This document shows positions 25,537-35,205 of a stretch of DNA of 64,000 nucleotides, piece after piece. The notes beneath the pieces were generated by a model. That model searched no databases. It worked only from the letters and a program-made list of their open reading frames with translations, and had not been told where the DNA came from. How positions within the stretch are numbered: position 1 is the first letter of the stretch; each line of letters begins with the position of its first letter. Source of the DNA: Virgibacillus_R byunsanensis (GTDB lineage Bacteria; Bacillota; Bacilli; Bacillales; Amphibacillaceae). The stretch is from assembly GCF_042675965.1 (NCBI RefSeq), contig NZ_JBHTKJ010000008.1:32052-96051 (forward strand), in the 5' to 3' direction. Made by a program: the position numbers and the translations under genes.

Positions 25537-25893
25537 GTGCCTAACATTTATGATAGTGCGTACGATTTAGAAAAGGCAATTCGTGAAAGTGAAGAATTTA
25601 CAAATCTTAAACAAGCATATGAGGCAGTAATGAACGATGAGTCTGCTAAACAAATGTTTAATAACTTCCGCGATACACAAATGCAATTACAAGAAAAACA
25701 AATGCAAGGTGAAGAGATCACCGAGGAAGAAGTTGAAAAAGCTCGCCAAGTAGTAGAGCTTGTTCAGCAACATGAAGATATCTCTAAATTGATGGAGCAA
25801 GAACAACATTTAAACACGGTGATTAATGATGTTAGCCGTATCATTACAAAGCCATTAGAAGAACTTTATGGTGCACCGGAAGAATCTGAATAA
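25537..25893 (+). CDS. yheA: YlbF/YmcA-family protein YheA
   Basis: A 118-residue, almost wholly helical acidic protein of the YlbF/YmcA superfamily (UPF0342). It opens IYDSAYDLEKAIRESEEF and continues with FRDTQMQLQEKQMQGEEITE. It starts at GTG 25537, 6-7 bases after GAAGGAGGA. The paralogues YlbF, YmcA and YaaT modulate RNase Y; no function is established for YheA. It sits next to yhaR, as expected from a collapsed B. subtilis yhaR-yheA order. Confidence 0.9.
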   Translation: MPNIYDSAYDLEKAIRESEEFTNLKQAYEAVMNDESAKQMFNNFRDTQMQLQEKQMQGEEITEEEVEKARQVVELVQQHEDISKLMEQEQHLNTVINDVSRIITKPLEELYGAPEESE

Positions 25894-25907
25894 AACCTTA
25901 ATGTAAC

Positions 25908-25946
25908 AAGTACTCGTAGAAATTAGTTTTCTACGAGTACTTTTTT
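25908..25946 (+). terminator. Intrinsic terminator of yheA
   Basis: AAGTACTCGTAGAAA and TTTCTACGAGTACTT form a 15-bp stem followed by T. Confidence 0.92.
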
Positions 25947-26023
25947 GCTAGGAAAATTACATGCAGGATTTTCTCGATTAATGACGAAAGAGTATGTAAC
26001 AAGAAGAATAGAAAGGAGTTAAA

Positions 26024-26797
26024 ATGATGCCTACTGTTTTATTGGAAAGTAAAAATAATATATCCTATATTTCGTTGAATCGTGCAGAACGTTACAATGC
26101 TTTGAATAAAGAAATGCTTGAAGATTTACTTAAAGTACTAGTGCAAGTGGAAAAAAACGACGATAAGATCGTCATATTAAGTGGTGAAGGTAAGGCTTTT
26201 TGTGCTGGTGGTGATATAGCCATGATGAAGGATTTTGCTAAAAAGGAATTTTACGATCAAGTCATGAGTGCCATTGAAGAAATTATACTTAAATTATATA
26301 AGCTGAATAAAATTGTTATTTCAGCTATCCAAGGATCCGCAGCAGGTCTTGGTTTGAGTCTTGCTTTAACAGCAGATTATGTAATTGCACAAAAGCAGGC
26401 AAAGCTTGGAATGTTATTCATTGGTATTGGACTAGCCCCTGATGGCGGAGGTCATTTTTGGCTAAATGAACGATTGGGCACACAAAAGGCCAAGCACTTT
26501 ATATGGAATATGCGGCAAGTAAAAGGCGATGAAGCTGAATTCATGGGACTTACTGATATCGTAACAGACAATCCAGTAGTAGAAGAAGCAACCAAAGTTG
26601 GAGAGCAAATACTGTCTACTCCGATAACAGCGATGTTGAAAACGAAGATGGTTTATCATAACGAAAAAGAGGCGACATTAAGGCGATATTTAAAAGAGGA
26701 AATAAAAGCACAATGGGAACTAAAGAATACAGAAGACCATCAAGAAGGTGTAAGTGCATTTTTAGAAAAGAGGAAGCCGGTTTTTAAAGGGCGATAA
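26024..26797 (+). CDS. yhaR: Enoyl-CoA hydratase/isomerase-family protein YhaR
   Basis: A 257-residue crotonase-fold protein. The CoA/oxyanion-hole segments are AFCAGGDIAMM (about residue 60) and IQGSAAGLGLSLALTADYV (about residue 105), and the active-site loop is LAPDGGGHFWLNERLG. The loop carries Asp rather than the paired glutamates of classical hydratases, which fits an isomerase-like or divergent activity. Synteny with yheA, yhaQ and yhaP identifies it as YhaR. AAGGAGTT precedes the double ATG, so the start could also be 26027. Confidence 0.85.
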   Translation: MMPTVLLESKNNISYISLNRAERYNALNKEMLEDLLKVLVQVEKNDDKIVILSGEGKAFCAGGDIAMMKDFAKKEFYDQVMSAIEEIILKLYKLNKIVISAIQGSAAGLGLSLALTADYVIAQKQAKLGMLFIGIGLAPDGGGHFWLNERLGTQKAKHFIWNMRQVKGDEAEFMGLTDIVTDNPVVEEATKVGEQILSTPITAMLKTKMVYHNEKEATLRRYLKEEIKAQWELKNTEDHQEGVSAFLEKRKPVFKGR

Positions 26798-26802
26798 TAT
26801 AA

Positions 26803-26857
26803 AGGACGACTCACAATTGTTTTCTCCTATAACTTAATTGTGAAGTCGTCCCTTTTT
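26803..26857 (+). terminator. Intrinsic terminator of yhaR
   Basis: GGACGAC-TCACAATT pairs with AATTGTGA-GTCGTCC, followed by CTTTTT. Confidence 0.88.
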
Positions 26858-26895
26858 GTAGGTAAGGAAAGTCTTGTATATTTATCTACAGAATT

Positions 26896-27322
26896 AGCCA
26901 CATCCAGCTCCAACGTACAGGACAAGGAATCCTTCGACAGCGAAACATCGCACGAAGAAAAAGCGAACTTCTCTTTCGAGGACGTACTAGTGGCGATGAT
27001 GCCACAGGATAAGGAAACCTCCCCTGCAAAGCATCGCACGCAGAAAAAGCGCTTTTCTTTTTCAAGGACGTGGCGTTTTCATCGGCCAGCGTCAAGACAC
27101 TCGGGGACATTAAGCAGTTCGACTTTGGTAAAGGCATCCACACTACGCGAACCTGCTTATGCTTGTCGTATCTTTCAAGGCGCTTAAGCTCTTCGTGTTT
27201 CCTTTATCTCATGCGGATTTGGAAGATCGACTATAACCACCGCTTTCGGTGGCAACGCCGACCCACCCGCGATGCGCAGGCGCAGCCCATACGTCACTTA
27301 ACGGGCGCTTCGAGTTTTTGTA
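26896..27322 (+). repeat. Family B repeat, copy B2, with two tandem modules
   Basis: It begins GCCACATCCAGCTCCAACGT and ends ACGGGCGCTTCGAGTTTTTG. Two copies of the module of about 70 bp lie inside: ACAGGACAAGGAATCC...CATCGCACGAAGAAAAAGCG and ACAGGATAAGGAAACC...CATCGCACGCAGAAAAAGCG. A CCCACCCGCGATGCG...CCATACGTCACTTAACGGGC segment follows. The right end touches the yhzD stop codon. Open frames crossing this region on both strands are repeat artefacts. Confidence 0.85.
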
Positions 27323-27323
27323 G

Positions 27324-27509
27324 TTACCTATGGAAAAGTATCATTTTTGCTTCTGGTGATACACATCTGTGCGTATGTTCGCTTAGTCCTTCTTCAGCTA
27401 AACGTGCTTCACCAATTTTTTTCGCTTCATCATTGTTTTCTGCTGTGAACGATTCATCAAGCAATTTTTCACCAGTTTTAGTAAAGACGGTTAATACATA
27501 AGTTTTCAT
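27324..27509 (-). CDS. YhzD-like small protein
   Basis: A 61-residue protein (MKTYVLTVFTKTGEKLLDES, then DEAKKIGEARLAEEGLSEHT) resembling the YhzD family of Bacillus, whose function is unknown. GGAGGTAAC lies 6-7 bases before the ATG at 27509. It is convergent with the upstream repeat and divergent from yhaQ. The HRC segment near residue 47 is the only notable polar cluster. Confidence 0.75.
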   Translation of the reverse strand: MKTYVLTVFTKTGEKLLDESFTAENNDEAKKIGEARLAEEGLSEHTHRCVSPEAKMILFHR

Positions 27510-27641
27510 AATGTTACCTCCTAGAAGTATGCTCATACTAGTTATTCTTCATAGTCTTTGAAATTCCTTCTAAAAAACAAATAATCGTGAAACCTCATTA
27601 CTTCTTTAACGTATCATAGATGTTGGAAAGGAGAGAAGAAA

Positions 27642-28541
27642 ATGACATTGAAACTACAAAATGTTACCAAACGATTTGGTGAAGATACTGCAGTAGATCA
27701 CCTTTCATTAAACATTCCTGTGAGAGAGATGTTTGGTTTTTTAGGAGGAAATGGGGCAGGTAAAACAACTACTTTTCGTATGATTTTAGGATTATTAGAT
27801 GTAACAGATGGTGATATTTCATGGAATGGAGATAAAATTAATTATGATAAAAGTCATTTAATCGGTTATCTCCCTGAAGAAAGAGGACTATATCCTAAAT
27901 TAACTGTACGGGATCAGATTACATATTTAGGGAAGCTGCGAGGTATGAGTAAACAGGAAGTGTTAACAGAGCTCGAAGACTGGTTATATCGATTCAAGGT
28001 TCCTGAATATATGAATAAAAAAGTAGAAGAATTATCAAAAGGTAATCAGCAAAAGATCCAATTTATTTCAGCAGTAATACATAAACCCGAATTGTTAATT
28101 CTAGATGAACCATTTTCCGGGCTTGATCCGATAAACGTGGAAATGTTAAAGGATGCAGTGATGGACTTGAAGGAACTAGGTACAACTATTGTATTTTCAT
28201 CACATCAAATGGATCATGTAGAGGATTTATGTAAACATCTTTGTATTTTACATAAAGGAAAGCCGGTTGTTCAGGGGTCTTTACGTGAAGTTAAACAAGC
28301 ATTTGGTAAGAAGAATCTAGTTATACATGCAGATGTTCCTTTGGATTTTTTACAGGACTATTCCGGGGTAGTTCAGTATAGAAAAGTTACAGAAGGCTGT
28401 GAGCTCCAAATTGATAATGAGGCGGTTTCTCAGGAAATATTTTCAGCCTTACAAGGAAGAGGATTTGTTCGTAAGTTTGAACTCGAAGAACCTTCATTAA
28501 ATGATATCTTCATCGAAAAGGTAGGTGCCTCCTATGAATAA
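27642..28541 (+). CDS. yhaQ: ABC exporter ATPase YhaQ (NatA-like)
   Basis: A 299-residue ATPase. Walker A is GGNGAGKTT, the signature is LSKGNQQKIQFISAVIHKPE, Walker B is LLILDEP, and the H-loop is SSHQMDH. The C-terminal 80 residues form the accessory domain typical of NatA-type ATPases. The downstream yhaP gene overlaps it by 8 bp. Relatives in B. subtilis (NatAB) extrude sodium; for YhaQP a drug or ion efflux role is inferred. It starts after GGAGAG. Confidence 0.9.
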   Translation: MTLKLQNVTKRFGEDTAVDHLSLNIPVREMFGFLGGNGAGKTTTFRMILGLLDVTDGDISWNGDKINYDKSHLIGYLPEERGLYPKLTVRDQITYLGKLRGMSKQEVLTELEDWLYRFKVPEYMNKKVEELSKGNQQKIQFISAVIHKPELLILDEPFSGLDPINVEMLKDAVMDLKELGTTIVFSSHQMDHVEDLCKHLCILHKGKPVVQGSLREVKQAFGKKNLVIHADVPLDFLQDYSGVVQYRKVTEGCELQIDNEAVSQEIFSALQGRGFVRKFELEEPSLNDIFIEKVGASYE

Positions 28542-29784
28542 GTTCTGGATCATTATGTCACATACCTATCTGACACGTGTTAAATCGAAATCATTTATCA
28601 TCACTACATTAATTACGCTGTTGTTAATCATAGGTCTTGCTAACATGCAAACGATTTTGGATAGCTTCTCTAATGACGGAGATGACGAAATAACTGTAAT
28701 AGACAATTCTAATCAATTATTTGATCCGTTGAGTCAAAGTGTGGGCCAATCCAATGAAGATATCCAATTATCTGCATATGATGGATCTGAGGAGGATGCA
28801 AAAGAGGCTGTCCAATCGGAGGAGTATCAAGCACTTGTTGTTTTGTCCATGGATGAAAATGATTTACCAGAAGCGAGGTATTTTTCGAATAATATTTCCG
28901 AAAATGGAAATCAAATGTTTATACAGCAACAGTTACAGCAACTAAAAGTAACCATAGCTACACAGCAATCTGGAATTGATGAAGCAACTTTAGCTGAAAT
29001 TTATAAACCGATAACGTTTAACATTGTCGCTTTAGATGAAACTGCTAAGACAGAGGAAGAACTAAGCCAGGCAAGGGGTATTGTCTACATCATGCTGTTT
29101 CTACTGTATATGGCTGTTATGATGTATGGCCAGATGATTGCAACAGATGTAGCAACAGAAAAATCATCAAGGGTAATGGAAATCTTGGTTTCTAGCGCAT
29201 CACCTGTCACACACATGTTTGCAAAAATCATCGGGATAGCCTTACTGGGATTAACGCAAGTCACTTTATTTGTAGGGGTAGGATACTACTTACTGACTTC
29301 CAAAACGAATGAGCTTACTGGTGGCTTTTTTGAAACGTTTGGAATTCAGGATACTTCACCGACAACTTACTTGTACGCTGTTGTTTTCTTCCTATTAGGA
29401 TATTTACTTTATGCTACACTAGCAGCAATGTTAGGTTCGTTAGTTAGTAGGGTGGAAGATGCCCAGCAGATGATTATGCCGATGATTTTCTTGATCCTGA
29501 TCGCCTTTTTCATTGCGATGTTTGGTATCAATATGCCAGGGTCTACGTTTATTACCATATCATCTTACATTCCTTTCTTCTCACCAATGGTAATGTTTTT
29601 ACGTGTTGGAATGCTGGATATACCAGTGTGGGAAGTTGCTTTATCCATTGGAATTCTGATAGGTACGATTATTTTACTAGCAATTATAGGAGCAAGGGTT
29701 TATAAAGGTGGCGTTCTGATGTATGGGCGTTCCAGTTCGTTAAAAGATATTAAAACAGCTATTGCGTTAACGAAGAAAGAATAA
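28534..29784 (+). CDS. yhaP: ABC exporter permease YhaP (NatB-like)
   Basis: A 416-residue permease. One N-terminal helix (residues about 20-40) is followed by an extracellular domain of about 140 residues (DGSEEDAKEAVQSEEYQALV) and then five to six helices, with the conserved MIATDVATEKSSRVMEILVS segment of the ABC-2/NatB type. The ATG at 28534 overlaps yhaQ by 8 bp, indicating translational coupling. The order yhaQ-yhaP-yhaO-yhaN matches the B. subtilis locus in reverse. Confidence 0.9.
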   Translation: MNKFWIIMSHTYLTRVKSKSFIITTLITLLLIIGLANMQTILDSFSNDGDDEITVIDNSNQLFDPLSQSVGQSNEDIQLSAYDGSEEDAKEAVQSEEYQALVVLSMDENDLPEARYFSNNISENGNQMFIQQQLQQLKVTIATQQSGIDEATLAEIYKPITFNIVALDETAKTEEELSQARGIVYIMLFLLYMAVMMYGQMIATDVATEKSSRVMEILVSSASPVTHMFAKIIGIALLGLTQVTLFVGVGYYLLTSKTNELTGGFFETFGIQDTSPTTYLYAVVFFLLGYLLYATLAAMLGSLVSRVEDAQQMIMPMIFLILIAFFIAMFGINMPGSTFITISSYIPFFSPMVMFLRVGMLDIPVWEVALSIGILIGTIILLAIIGARVYKGGVLMYGRSSSLKDIKTAIALTKKE

Positions 29785-29788
29785 AAGT

Positions 29789-29822
29789 GAAAGGGCCGCA
29801 CTAAGAATGTGGCCTTTTTCTG
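29789..29822 (+). terminator. Intrinsic terminator of yhaQP
   Basis: AAGGGCCGCAC pairs with GTGGCCTTTTT. Confidence 0.8.
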
Positions 29823-29827
29823 TTCTT

Positions 29828-30256
29828 AGGAAATTATCAAATTAAGAGCCTGTGTAAAAATTATTAATTGTGTAAGCCACGTCCAGCTCCGACGTACAGG
29901 ACAAGAAAGGCTGCAATAGCTAAGAAAAAGCGCTTTTCTTTTTCAAGGACGTGCTAGTGCAAGCGTTGCCACAGGATAAGGAAAGCTTCCCTGAAAAAGT
30001 ATCGCACGAAGAAAAAGCGAACTTCTTTTTCAAGGACGTGGCGAACTTAGCCTGTAAGAGCGCTTCTAGCTTTTGTTCAAGGTAAGGAAAGTATAAAATT
30101 TTGGTACTATAAAGTTTCTTGTCAGCAAGAGCCATGTCTAGCTCCAGCGCCCAGCCACTCGCGACATAAGCAATCCGTCTTGCGAAAGGAAAAACCACCT
30201 TTCTCCAGCCGTTTTGCTTATGCGGTCGTGTCTTTCAGGGCGCTTGCGCTTTTCTT
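29828..30256 (+). repeat. Family B repeat, double copy B3a/B3b
   Basis: Two elements in tandem, same orientation. B3a has GTAAGCCACGTCCAGCTCCG, two shared modules and a truncated end GAGCGCTTCTAGCTTTTG. B3b (from about 30083) has GCCATGTCTAGCTCCAGCGC and ends GGGCGCTTGCGCTTTT. B3b is the form closest to the widespread Bacillaceae CTAGCTCCAGCGCC repeat as I remember it. Open frames across it are artefacts. Confidence 0.82.
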
Positions 30257-30336
30257 AAAACTTTACTCGATATAGAACGTGCATTCGCTTTTTGTTTTTG
30301 CTAAAATAGAGAAAATAGGTATAGAGGGTGATGGTA

Positions 30337-31575
30337 TTGTCAGATCAAATTTCATTTATTCATGCTGCAGACTTACATTTAGATAGTCCGTTTAAGGGTT
30401 TGGCCCATGTGCCTGAGCATATTTTTAACCAAATTCAAGCGAGTACATTTGCAGCTTTGGACCGATTAGTTCAAGCTGCTATTGAAAAGCAAGTAGATTT
30501 TGTCCTTATTGTTGGTGACTTATTTGATAATGAGAAACAAAGTCTTAAGGCTCAAGTCCGCCTCAGAAGAGCTTTTGAAGAATTAGAGCACCATGCTATT
30601 AATGTTTATTTATCTTATGGAAATCATGATTACACAAATGGCAATATCCATCCAATGACATATCCGGATAATGTGTTTATTTTTACGAAGGAAGAAGTAA
30701 CTCATTTTACATTTGAAAAAGGCGGAAAACCAACTACTTCCATATACGGTTTCAGTTATGAAAATAGGTCTGTTACAACAAAAAAGGCAGCGGAATACCA
30801 GGTAGCTGATCGTACTATTCCATATCATGTTGCCATGTTGCACGGAAGTTTACATAGTAATACAGAACATGATGTATATGCCCCATTTCAAATTAGTGAA
30901 TTACGGGAGAAGGATTTTGATTACTGGGCACTTGGACATATCCATCAGCGTGAAATCTTAGCAGAAGATCCTTACATGGTGTATCCGGGTAACATTCAAG
31001 GACGAAATCGTAAGGAGACAGGTGAAAAAGGGTGTTATTATGTTTCATTGTCTAAAACAAACACGTCTACTTCTTTTATTCCCTTACAAGCATTACAATT
31101 TGAAGAATTATCTATGGACGCCTCTGATTGTGAAGGTATTTATCAACTTGAAATTAAAATCCAAGAACAGATTAAGGGGATACAAAAACATTCATCTCCC
31201 CATCTCATAAATTTAAAATTAATAAGCAATCATTCACAACTTAAGAAGTGGGAAACAGAAAATCTTCTTGAGGACATTATTGAGCTAATAAACGAAACAT
31301 TAATTCATCAACATGTATGGACCTATATTTTTAAGTACACGATTGAGAGTGAAGAAGGGGGCTTAACCAGCGACTTATACCACGGAGAGCACTTTGTGGG
31401 AGAATTGATTCGCCACTTTGACGACATATCCATTCAACCCTATGTAAAAGAATTATTTCATCATAAGCAGGCAAGAAAATACCTGGAGACAATTTCTGAA
31501 GAGGATGCAGAAATAATAAAAGATAAAGCCAAACAGCTGTTAGTTAATGAACTTCTGCCAAATGGAGGTGAGTAA
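30337..31575 (+). CDS. yhaO: Mre11-like metallophosphoesterase YhaO
   Basis: A 412-residue nuclease-type metallophosphoesterase. The five motifs are visible in the first 210 residues: HAADLHLDSP, LIVGDLFDN, LSYGNHDY, AMLHGSLHS and WALGHIHQRE. With YhaN it forms an SbcCD/Rad50-Mre11-like pair for DNA end processing. The AGAGGG site (30323-30328) is about 8 bases from a TTG at 30337 but only 2 bases from an ATG at 30331, so I prefer the TTG start. Its stop directly precedes the yhaN start. Confidence 0.9.
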   Translation: MSDQISFIHAADLHLDSPFKGLAHVPEHIFNQIQASTFAALDRLVQAAIEKQVDFVLIVGDLFDNEKQSLKAQVRLRRAFEELEHHAINVYLSYGNHDYTNGNIHPMTYPDNVFIFTKEEVTHFTFEKGGKPTTSIYGFSYENRSVTTKKAAEYQVADRTIPYHVAMLHGSLHSNTEHDVYAPFQISELREKDFDYWALGHIHQREILAEDPYMVYPGNIQGRNRKETGEKGCYYVSLSKTNTSTSFIPLQALQFEELSMDASDCEGIYQLEIKIQEQIKGIQKHSSPHLINLKLISNHSQLKKWETENLLEDIIELINETLIHQHVWTYIFKYTIESEEGGLTSDLYHGEHFVGELIRHFDDISIQPYVKELFHHKQARKYLETISEEDAEIIKDKAKQLLVNELLPNGGE

Positions 31576-34545
31576 ATGAAATTAGGACAAGCAACCGTAT
31601 ATGGGTTTGGAAAATGGGTTGATTTTACAATTGATTTTTCTGAGCAATCCTTTATTTGTGTTTATGGCGAGAACGAATCCGGAAAATCGACGCTGCAGCA
31701 ATTTATTTTATTTATGCTATTTGGACTACCACCGAAAATGAGAGCCTTTTATCGTCCTAAAACGAGCAGTAGAATGGGTGGAAGACTTACTGTTTCTGAT
31801 CCTGAATTTGGTGAATTTACGATTGAACGATTAGATAATGTTCGAAATGGTGCGGCAAAGTGTTTTGGACCTGATGGTTCTGAGTTTGATGAGGATTGGC
31901 TTAAAGAGCGCTTAAATGGGATGACACATGATACCTATCAGTCTATTTTTTCATTTTCTGCTATGGACTTATATGGGTTAAGAAACATGTCAGAAGAAGA
32001 CTTAGGCGAAGTACTTTTAGGAATTGGCCTAACAGGTTCCAAAAGTATATACGCTATTGAAAAAAGGTTAGAGAATAAAGCGTCAGAATTATTTAAGCCA
32101 AACGGAAGAAAGCCAGCTATCAATAAACAACTCGAATCCTTGGACGAACTTTTTATACGTTTACATAAATATAAAAACAGTGAAGCAACATATCGAGAAA
32201 AGAAAGCAGCAGCACAAGCTTTAACAGATGATATAGCTTTATTACGGTCACGTTCTACCCAAGAAAGCAAAAGACGTTCCATCGTGGAGAAGCAGCAGCA
32301 TGTATTGCCAATCATTCACCAATATCATAATTGTACGAATAACTTGCAAAATTATCCTGCATGTATCTCTTTTCCGGAAAATGGGATAGATCGTCTTCAA
32401 GCGATAAAGGATAAGCTACTTCCATTAAAAAGTGAATTAACTGTTTTAGAAGATAACAAACAAAAATATGAAACAAAGCTAGACGAGATTACCAAAAGCC
32501 TCCACGATGAATCGGTATATAAACAGCTTGAAGAAATGCTGAAGCAAAAGGATCTTTTTCTGGAAAATAAAAATAACATCAAAAAGCTTCAACAATCAAT
32601 ATATAAAGTGGAAACAGAAATAAAAATGGAATTAGATCAATTGAATATGGGGATTGAGCCAAAAGATTTAGAAACTATTTCTTTACCATTTTATATTGAA
32701 AAGACTTGGAACCAGTTGAAACATGATGCTGATCAATTATCGGTGGTAAAGGAACAACTGCAACAGGAAGAATCCACGATCAAGAAACAACGATTTTATC
32801 TTTCAAATCAAAAACAGGAAAAACAGGATCTATTGCTGCCAGAAAAACAAGTTAACGAGCTTAATGAAAGAATAAATACGTACAATCGACAGCGCTATTT
32901 GCAGCAAGTTAATCAGAAGAAAGCAGAACAACAAGGTGTATGGGAAGAGTTGAAACGAGAAAAAACTAAACGTTCCAGCCAAGTGCTAATAGGCAGTGTC
33001 GTGTTAGCATCACTTCTTGGTATTTCAGGGATGGTCATGGATAGTTTCATACTTTACGTGATGATGTCCTTGTTCCTAATAGTTGGTTCTAGCCAGTGGG
33101 TATGGAGAAACTATTCCATAAGGTTGATGGAACGTATAATGCATGAACAAGAGAATGATATGCCTATAAATCAACCTTCTATTGATGAGAAGGACATTGC
33201 TGAGGAGTTACTAGCAGAACACAAGAAACATAATAGCGATTTACAATCTGTGGAAGAACAGCTCAAAGCATTAAATACCCAGTTAATACAATGGGAAGAG
33301 AGAAAAAAGCTAATAGAAAATAGGGAAAGTCGTTTTAATCAGCAAGTAGAGGATCAATACGCAAATTATTCATTTCTGAAAAACGTACGTATTATGTACT
33401 GGCCTGAGTTCTATCATACGATAAAGCATGTTATGAAACTCATGGAGCAAAAGCGCTCAGACCAAGAAGAATATCGAAAATTAATAGAAAGGCAAGAAAG
33501 ATATAATTACAACATCCATCGTTTCTTTGAGGAAAGAGCTTGGAGGGCATCAACAGAAGCAATGGAAGAAAATGTAGTGTTTATGGAAGAACAGCTAGAA
33601 AACTATCGTAATCAACGTAATTTAGCAAAGCAGTACACGGATTTGGTAAAAGAAAATAAGAACGAGCAGTATATGATGACACAAAGAATGCGTACTTACG
33701 AACGTGAAGTCGAAGCACTATATACTAGTGCGCATGTAGAGACTGAAGACGATTTCTTTAAAAAAGCAAAGCAATGGAAAGAAATGCAACTCATAGTTCA
33801 AAATCAACAGCAATTGTTCAGCCAGCTAAGGGCAATCTTCTCCAAAGATGAATCTGAAGAATTGTTAAAGAAGGATATGAATGAATCTAATTTGAAAGAG
33901 GAGCATATTCACATAAAAGAAAAAGAAGTAGAAATAGAGAATAATATAGAGAAAAAACGTCAAGAGCTTGCATATGTAAATACGGAACTTTCAAATATGG
34001 AGAGCTCTGAGACATATTCTGAATTGATGCATCGATTTGGTATGGAACAGGAACAACTGCAGAAACTAGCAAATGAATGGGCTGTTTTCAGAACTGCAAA
34101 AGAAATGTTATTGGAAACCAAGCGTAACTATCGTGATAAATATTTAAGCAAAGTAATCAGTAAAACTTCATCTTACTTCGGTGAATTAACAGATGGTCAA
34201 TATGAATACGTATTTGCCCCAACAGAAGAGATGCCATTTCAAGTTGAGGCGAAAGATGGAGTTAGATATATAGTAAACGAATTATCACAAGGTACGATTG
34301 ATCAATTGTATGTATCGCTTCGACTTGCGATCAGTGAAGTGATGATTGAAGAACATCGATTACCTTTTATAATAGATGATGCTTTTGTTCATTTTGATGC
34401 TGTTCGCACAAAACAGGTAATGAAAATAATGGATAGGTTTTCTCATGATCAGCAGATCCTCTTGTTCACATGTAAAAGAGAAGTTCTAGAATGGACAAAA
34501 CAAACAAAAACAATTAATTTGGCAAATTCTGTTCGCATCTCTTAA
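31576..34545 (+). CDS. yhaN: Rad50/SbcC-like AAA ATPase YhaN
   Basis: A 989-residue SMC-like ATPase. Walker A is CVYGENESGKST (about residue 37). Long coiled coils occupy residues about 185-470 and 530-870. The signature/Walker B end reads NELSQGTIDQLYVSLRLAIS and LPFIIDDAFVHFD. Two hydrophobic helices in the middle (SVVLASLLGISGMVMDS and ILYVMMSLFLIVGSS) take the place of a zinc hook, a known trait of this branch. It is adjacent to yhaO with no gap. Partnership with YhaO in DNA repair is inferred from the SbcCD analogy. Confidence 0.92.
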   Translation: MKLGQATVYGFGKWVDFTIDFSEQSFICVYGENESGKSTLQQFILFMLFGLPPKMRAFYRPKTSSRMGGRLTVSDPEFGEFTIERLDNVRNGAAKCFGPDGSEFDEDWLKERLNGMTHDTYQSIFSFSAMDLYGLRNMSEEDLGEVLLGIGLTGSKSIYAIEKRLENKASELFKPNGRKPAINKQLESLDELFIRLHKYKNSEATYREKKAAAQALTDDIALLRSRSTQESKRRSIVEKQQHVLPIIHQYHNCTNNLQNYPACISFPENGIDRLQAIKDKLLPLKSELTVLEDNKQKYETKLDEITKSLHDESVYKQLEEMLKQKDLFLENKNNIKKLQQSIYKVETEIKMELDQLNMGIEPKDLETISLPFYIEKTWNQLKHDADQLSVVKEQLQQEESTIKKQRFYLSNQKQEKQDLLLPEKQVNELNERINTYNRQRYLQQVNQKKAEQQGVWEELKREKTKRSSQVLIGSVVLASLLGISGMVMDSFILYVMMSLFLIVGSSQWVWRNYSIRLMERIMHEQENDMPINQPSIDEKDIAEELLAEHKKHNSDLQSVEEQLKALNTQLIQWEERKKLIENRESRFNQQVEDQYANYSFLKNVRIMYWPEFYHTIKHVMKLMEQKRSDQEEYRKLIERQERYNYNIHRFFEERAWRASTEAMEENVVFMEEQLENYRNQRNLAKQYTDLVKENKNEQYMMTQRMRTYEREVEALYTSAHVETEDDFFKKAKQWKEMQLIVQNQQQLFSQLRAIFSKDESEELLKKDMNESNLKEEHIHIKEKEVEIENNIEKKRQELAYVNTELSNMESSETYSELMHRFGMEQEQLQKLANEWAVFRTAKEMLLETKRNYRDKYLSKVISKTSSYFGELTDGQYEYVFAPTEEMPFQVEAKDGVRYIVNELSQGTIDQLYVSLRLAISEVMIEEHRLPFIIDDAFVHFDAVRTKQVMKIMDRFSHDQQILLFTCKREVLEWTKQTKTINLANSVRIS

Positions 34546-34606
34546 CTTGTATGTGGTAAACTGTTCTCAAATAAAATGATTTTATATGCAAGTGGAGGGA
34601 GATCCA

Positions 34607-35158
34607 TTGCCAAATGAAAACGGTATAAAGGAATGGGAAAAATACGAAGAAACAATGGAAACATTTATCCAATCTATCGCGAAAAATATGAATTTATACG
34701 GAATTACATCTTCGGTGGGTAGATTGTATGGTGTATTATATTTTTCTGATCAACCAATGACATTAGACGATATGCGTGATGCACTAGAAATGAGTAAAAC
34801 AAGCATGTCAACGGGTGTTCGGGCCTTATCAGATATGAAAATGGTAGAATCTACCTTCAAAAAAGGAATTCGGAAAGATTTGTACAAGACTGAGGAAGAT
34901 TGGTATAAGTCATTTACATCTTTATTTGGAAATCGGTGGAGACAACATACGGAAACAAATATTGAAGAAGCCGAAGAGGCAATTGAAGAACTGGAGACCA
35001 TTTGCAAGAACACAAATGATGAAATGTTAAAAGAGAAAATTATTAACGATATAGAACGACTCCAGTATGCACAAAATTATTATGAATGGCTTATGAAATT
35101 TATCCAAGTGATTGAATCTGGCAAAATATTCGATTATATTCCAAAAAATATAGATTAA
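34607..35158 (+). CDS. GbsR-family MarR-like transcriptional regulator
   Basis: A 183-residue regulator of the GbsR/OpcR type. A winged-helix is followed by helices: TSSVGRLYGVLYFSDQPMTL, DDMRDALEMSKTSMSTGVRA, and FKKGIRKDLYKTEEDWYKSF. The TTG at 34607 is preferred, 7 bases after GGAGGG, giving a length close to B. subtilis GbsR (180). GbsR regulators control glycine-betaine synthesis and uptake. This one sits between yhaN and yhaM, away from any osmoprotectant gene, so its target is unclear; a second family member lies at 39543-40013. Confidence 0.85.
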   Translation: MPNENGIKEWEKYEETMETFIQSIAKNMNLYGITSSVGRLYGVLYFSDQPMTLDDMRDALEMSKTSMSTGVRALSDMKMVESTFKKGIRKDLYKTEEDWYKSFTSLFGNRWRQHTETNIEEAEEAIEELETICKNTNDEMLKEKIINDIERLQYAQNYYEWLMKFIQVIESGKIFDYIPKNID

Positions 35159-35205
35159 CCAGGTGACTTCGCTTTTAGAACAGTAAAAAACAAGGGGGAA
35201 ATAAC

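Noticed and set aside
26840..27501. Overlapping open frames of 115 and 143 codons on the plus strand
   Set aside because: They are read through family B repeat modules and the antisense of yhzD; no homology is recognisable.
29920..30198. Minus-strand open frame of 92 codons
   Set aside because: It translates the family B3 double repeat.
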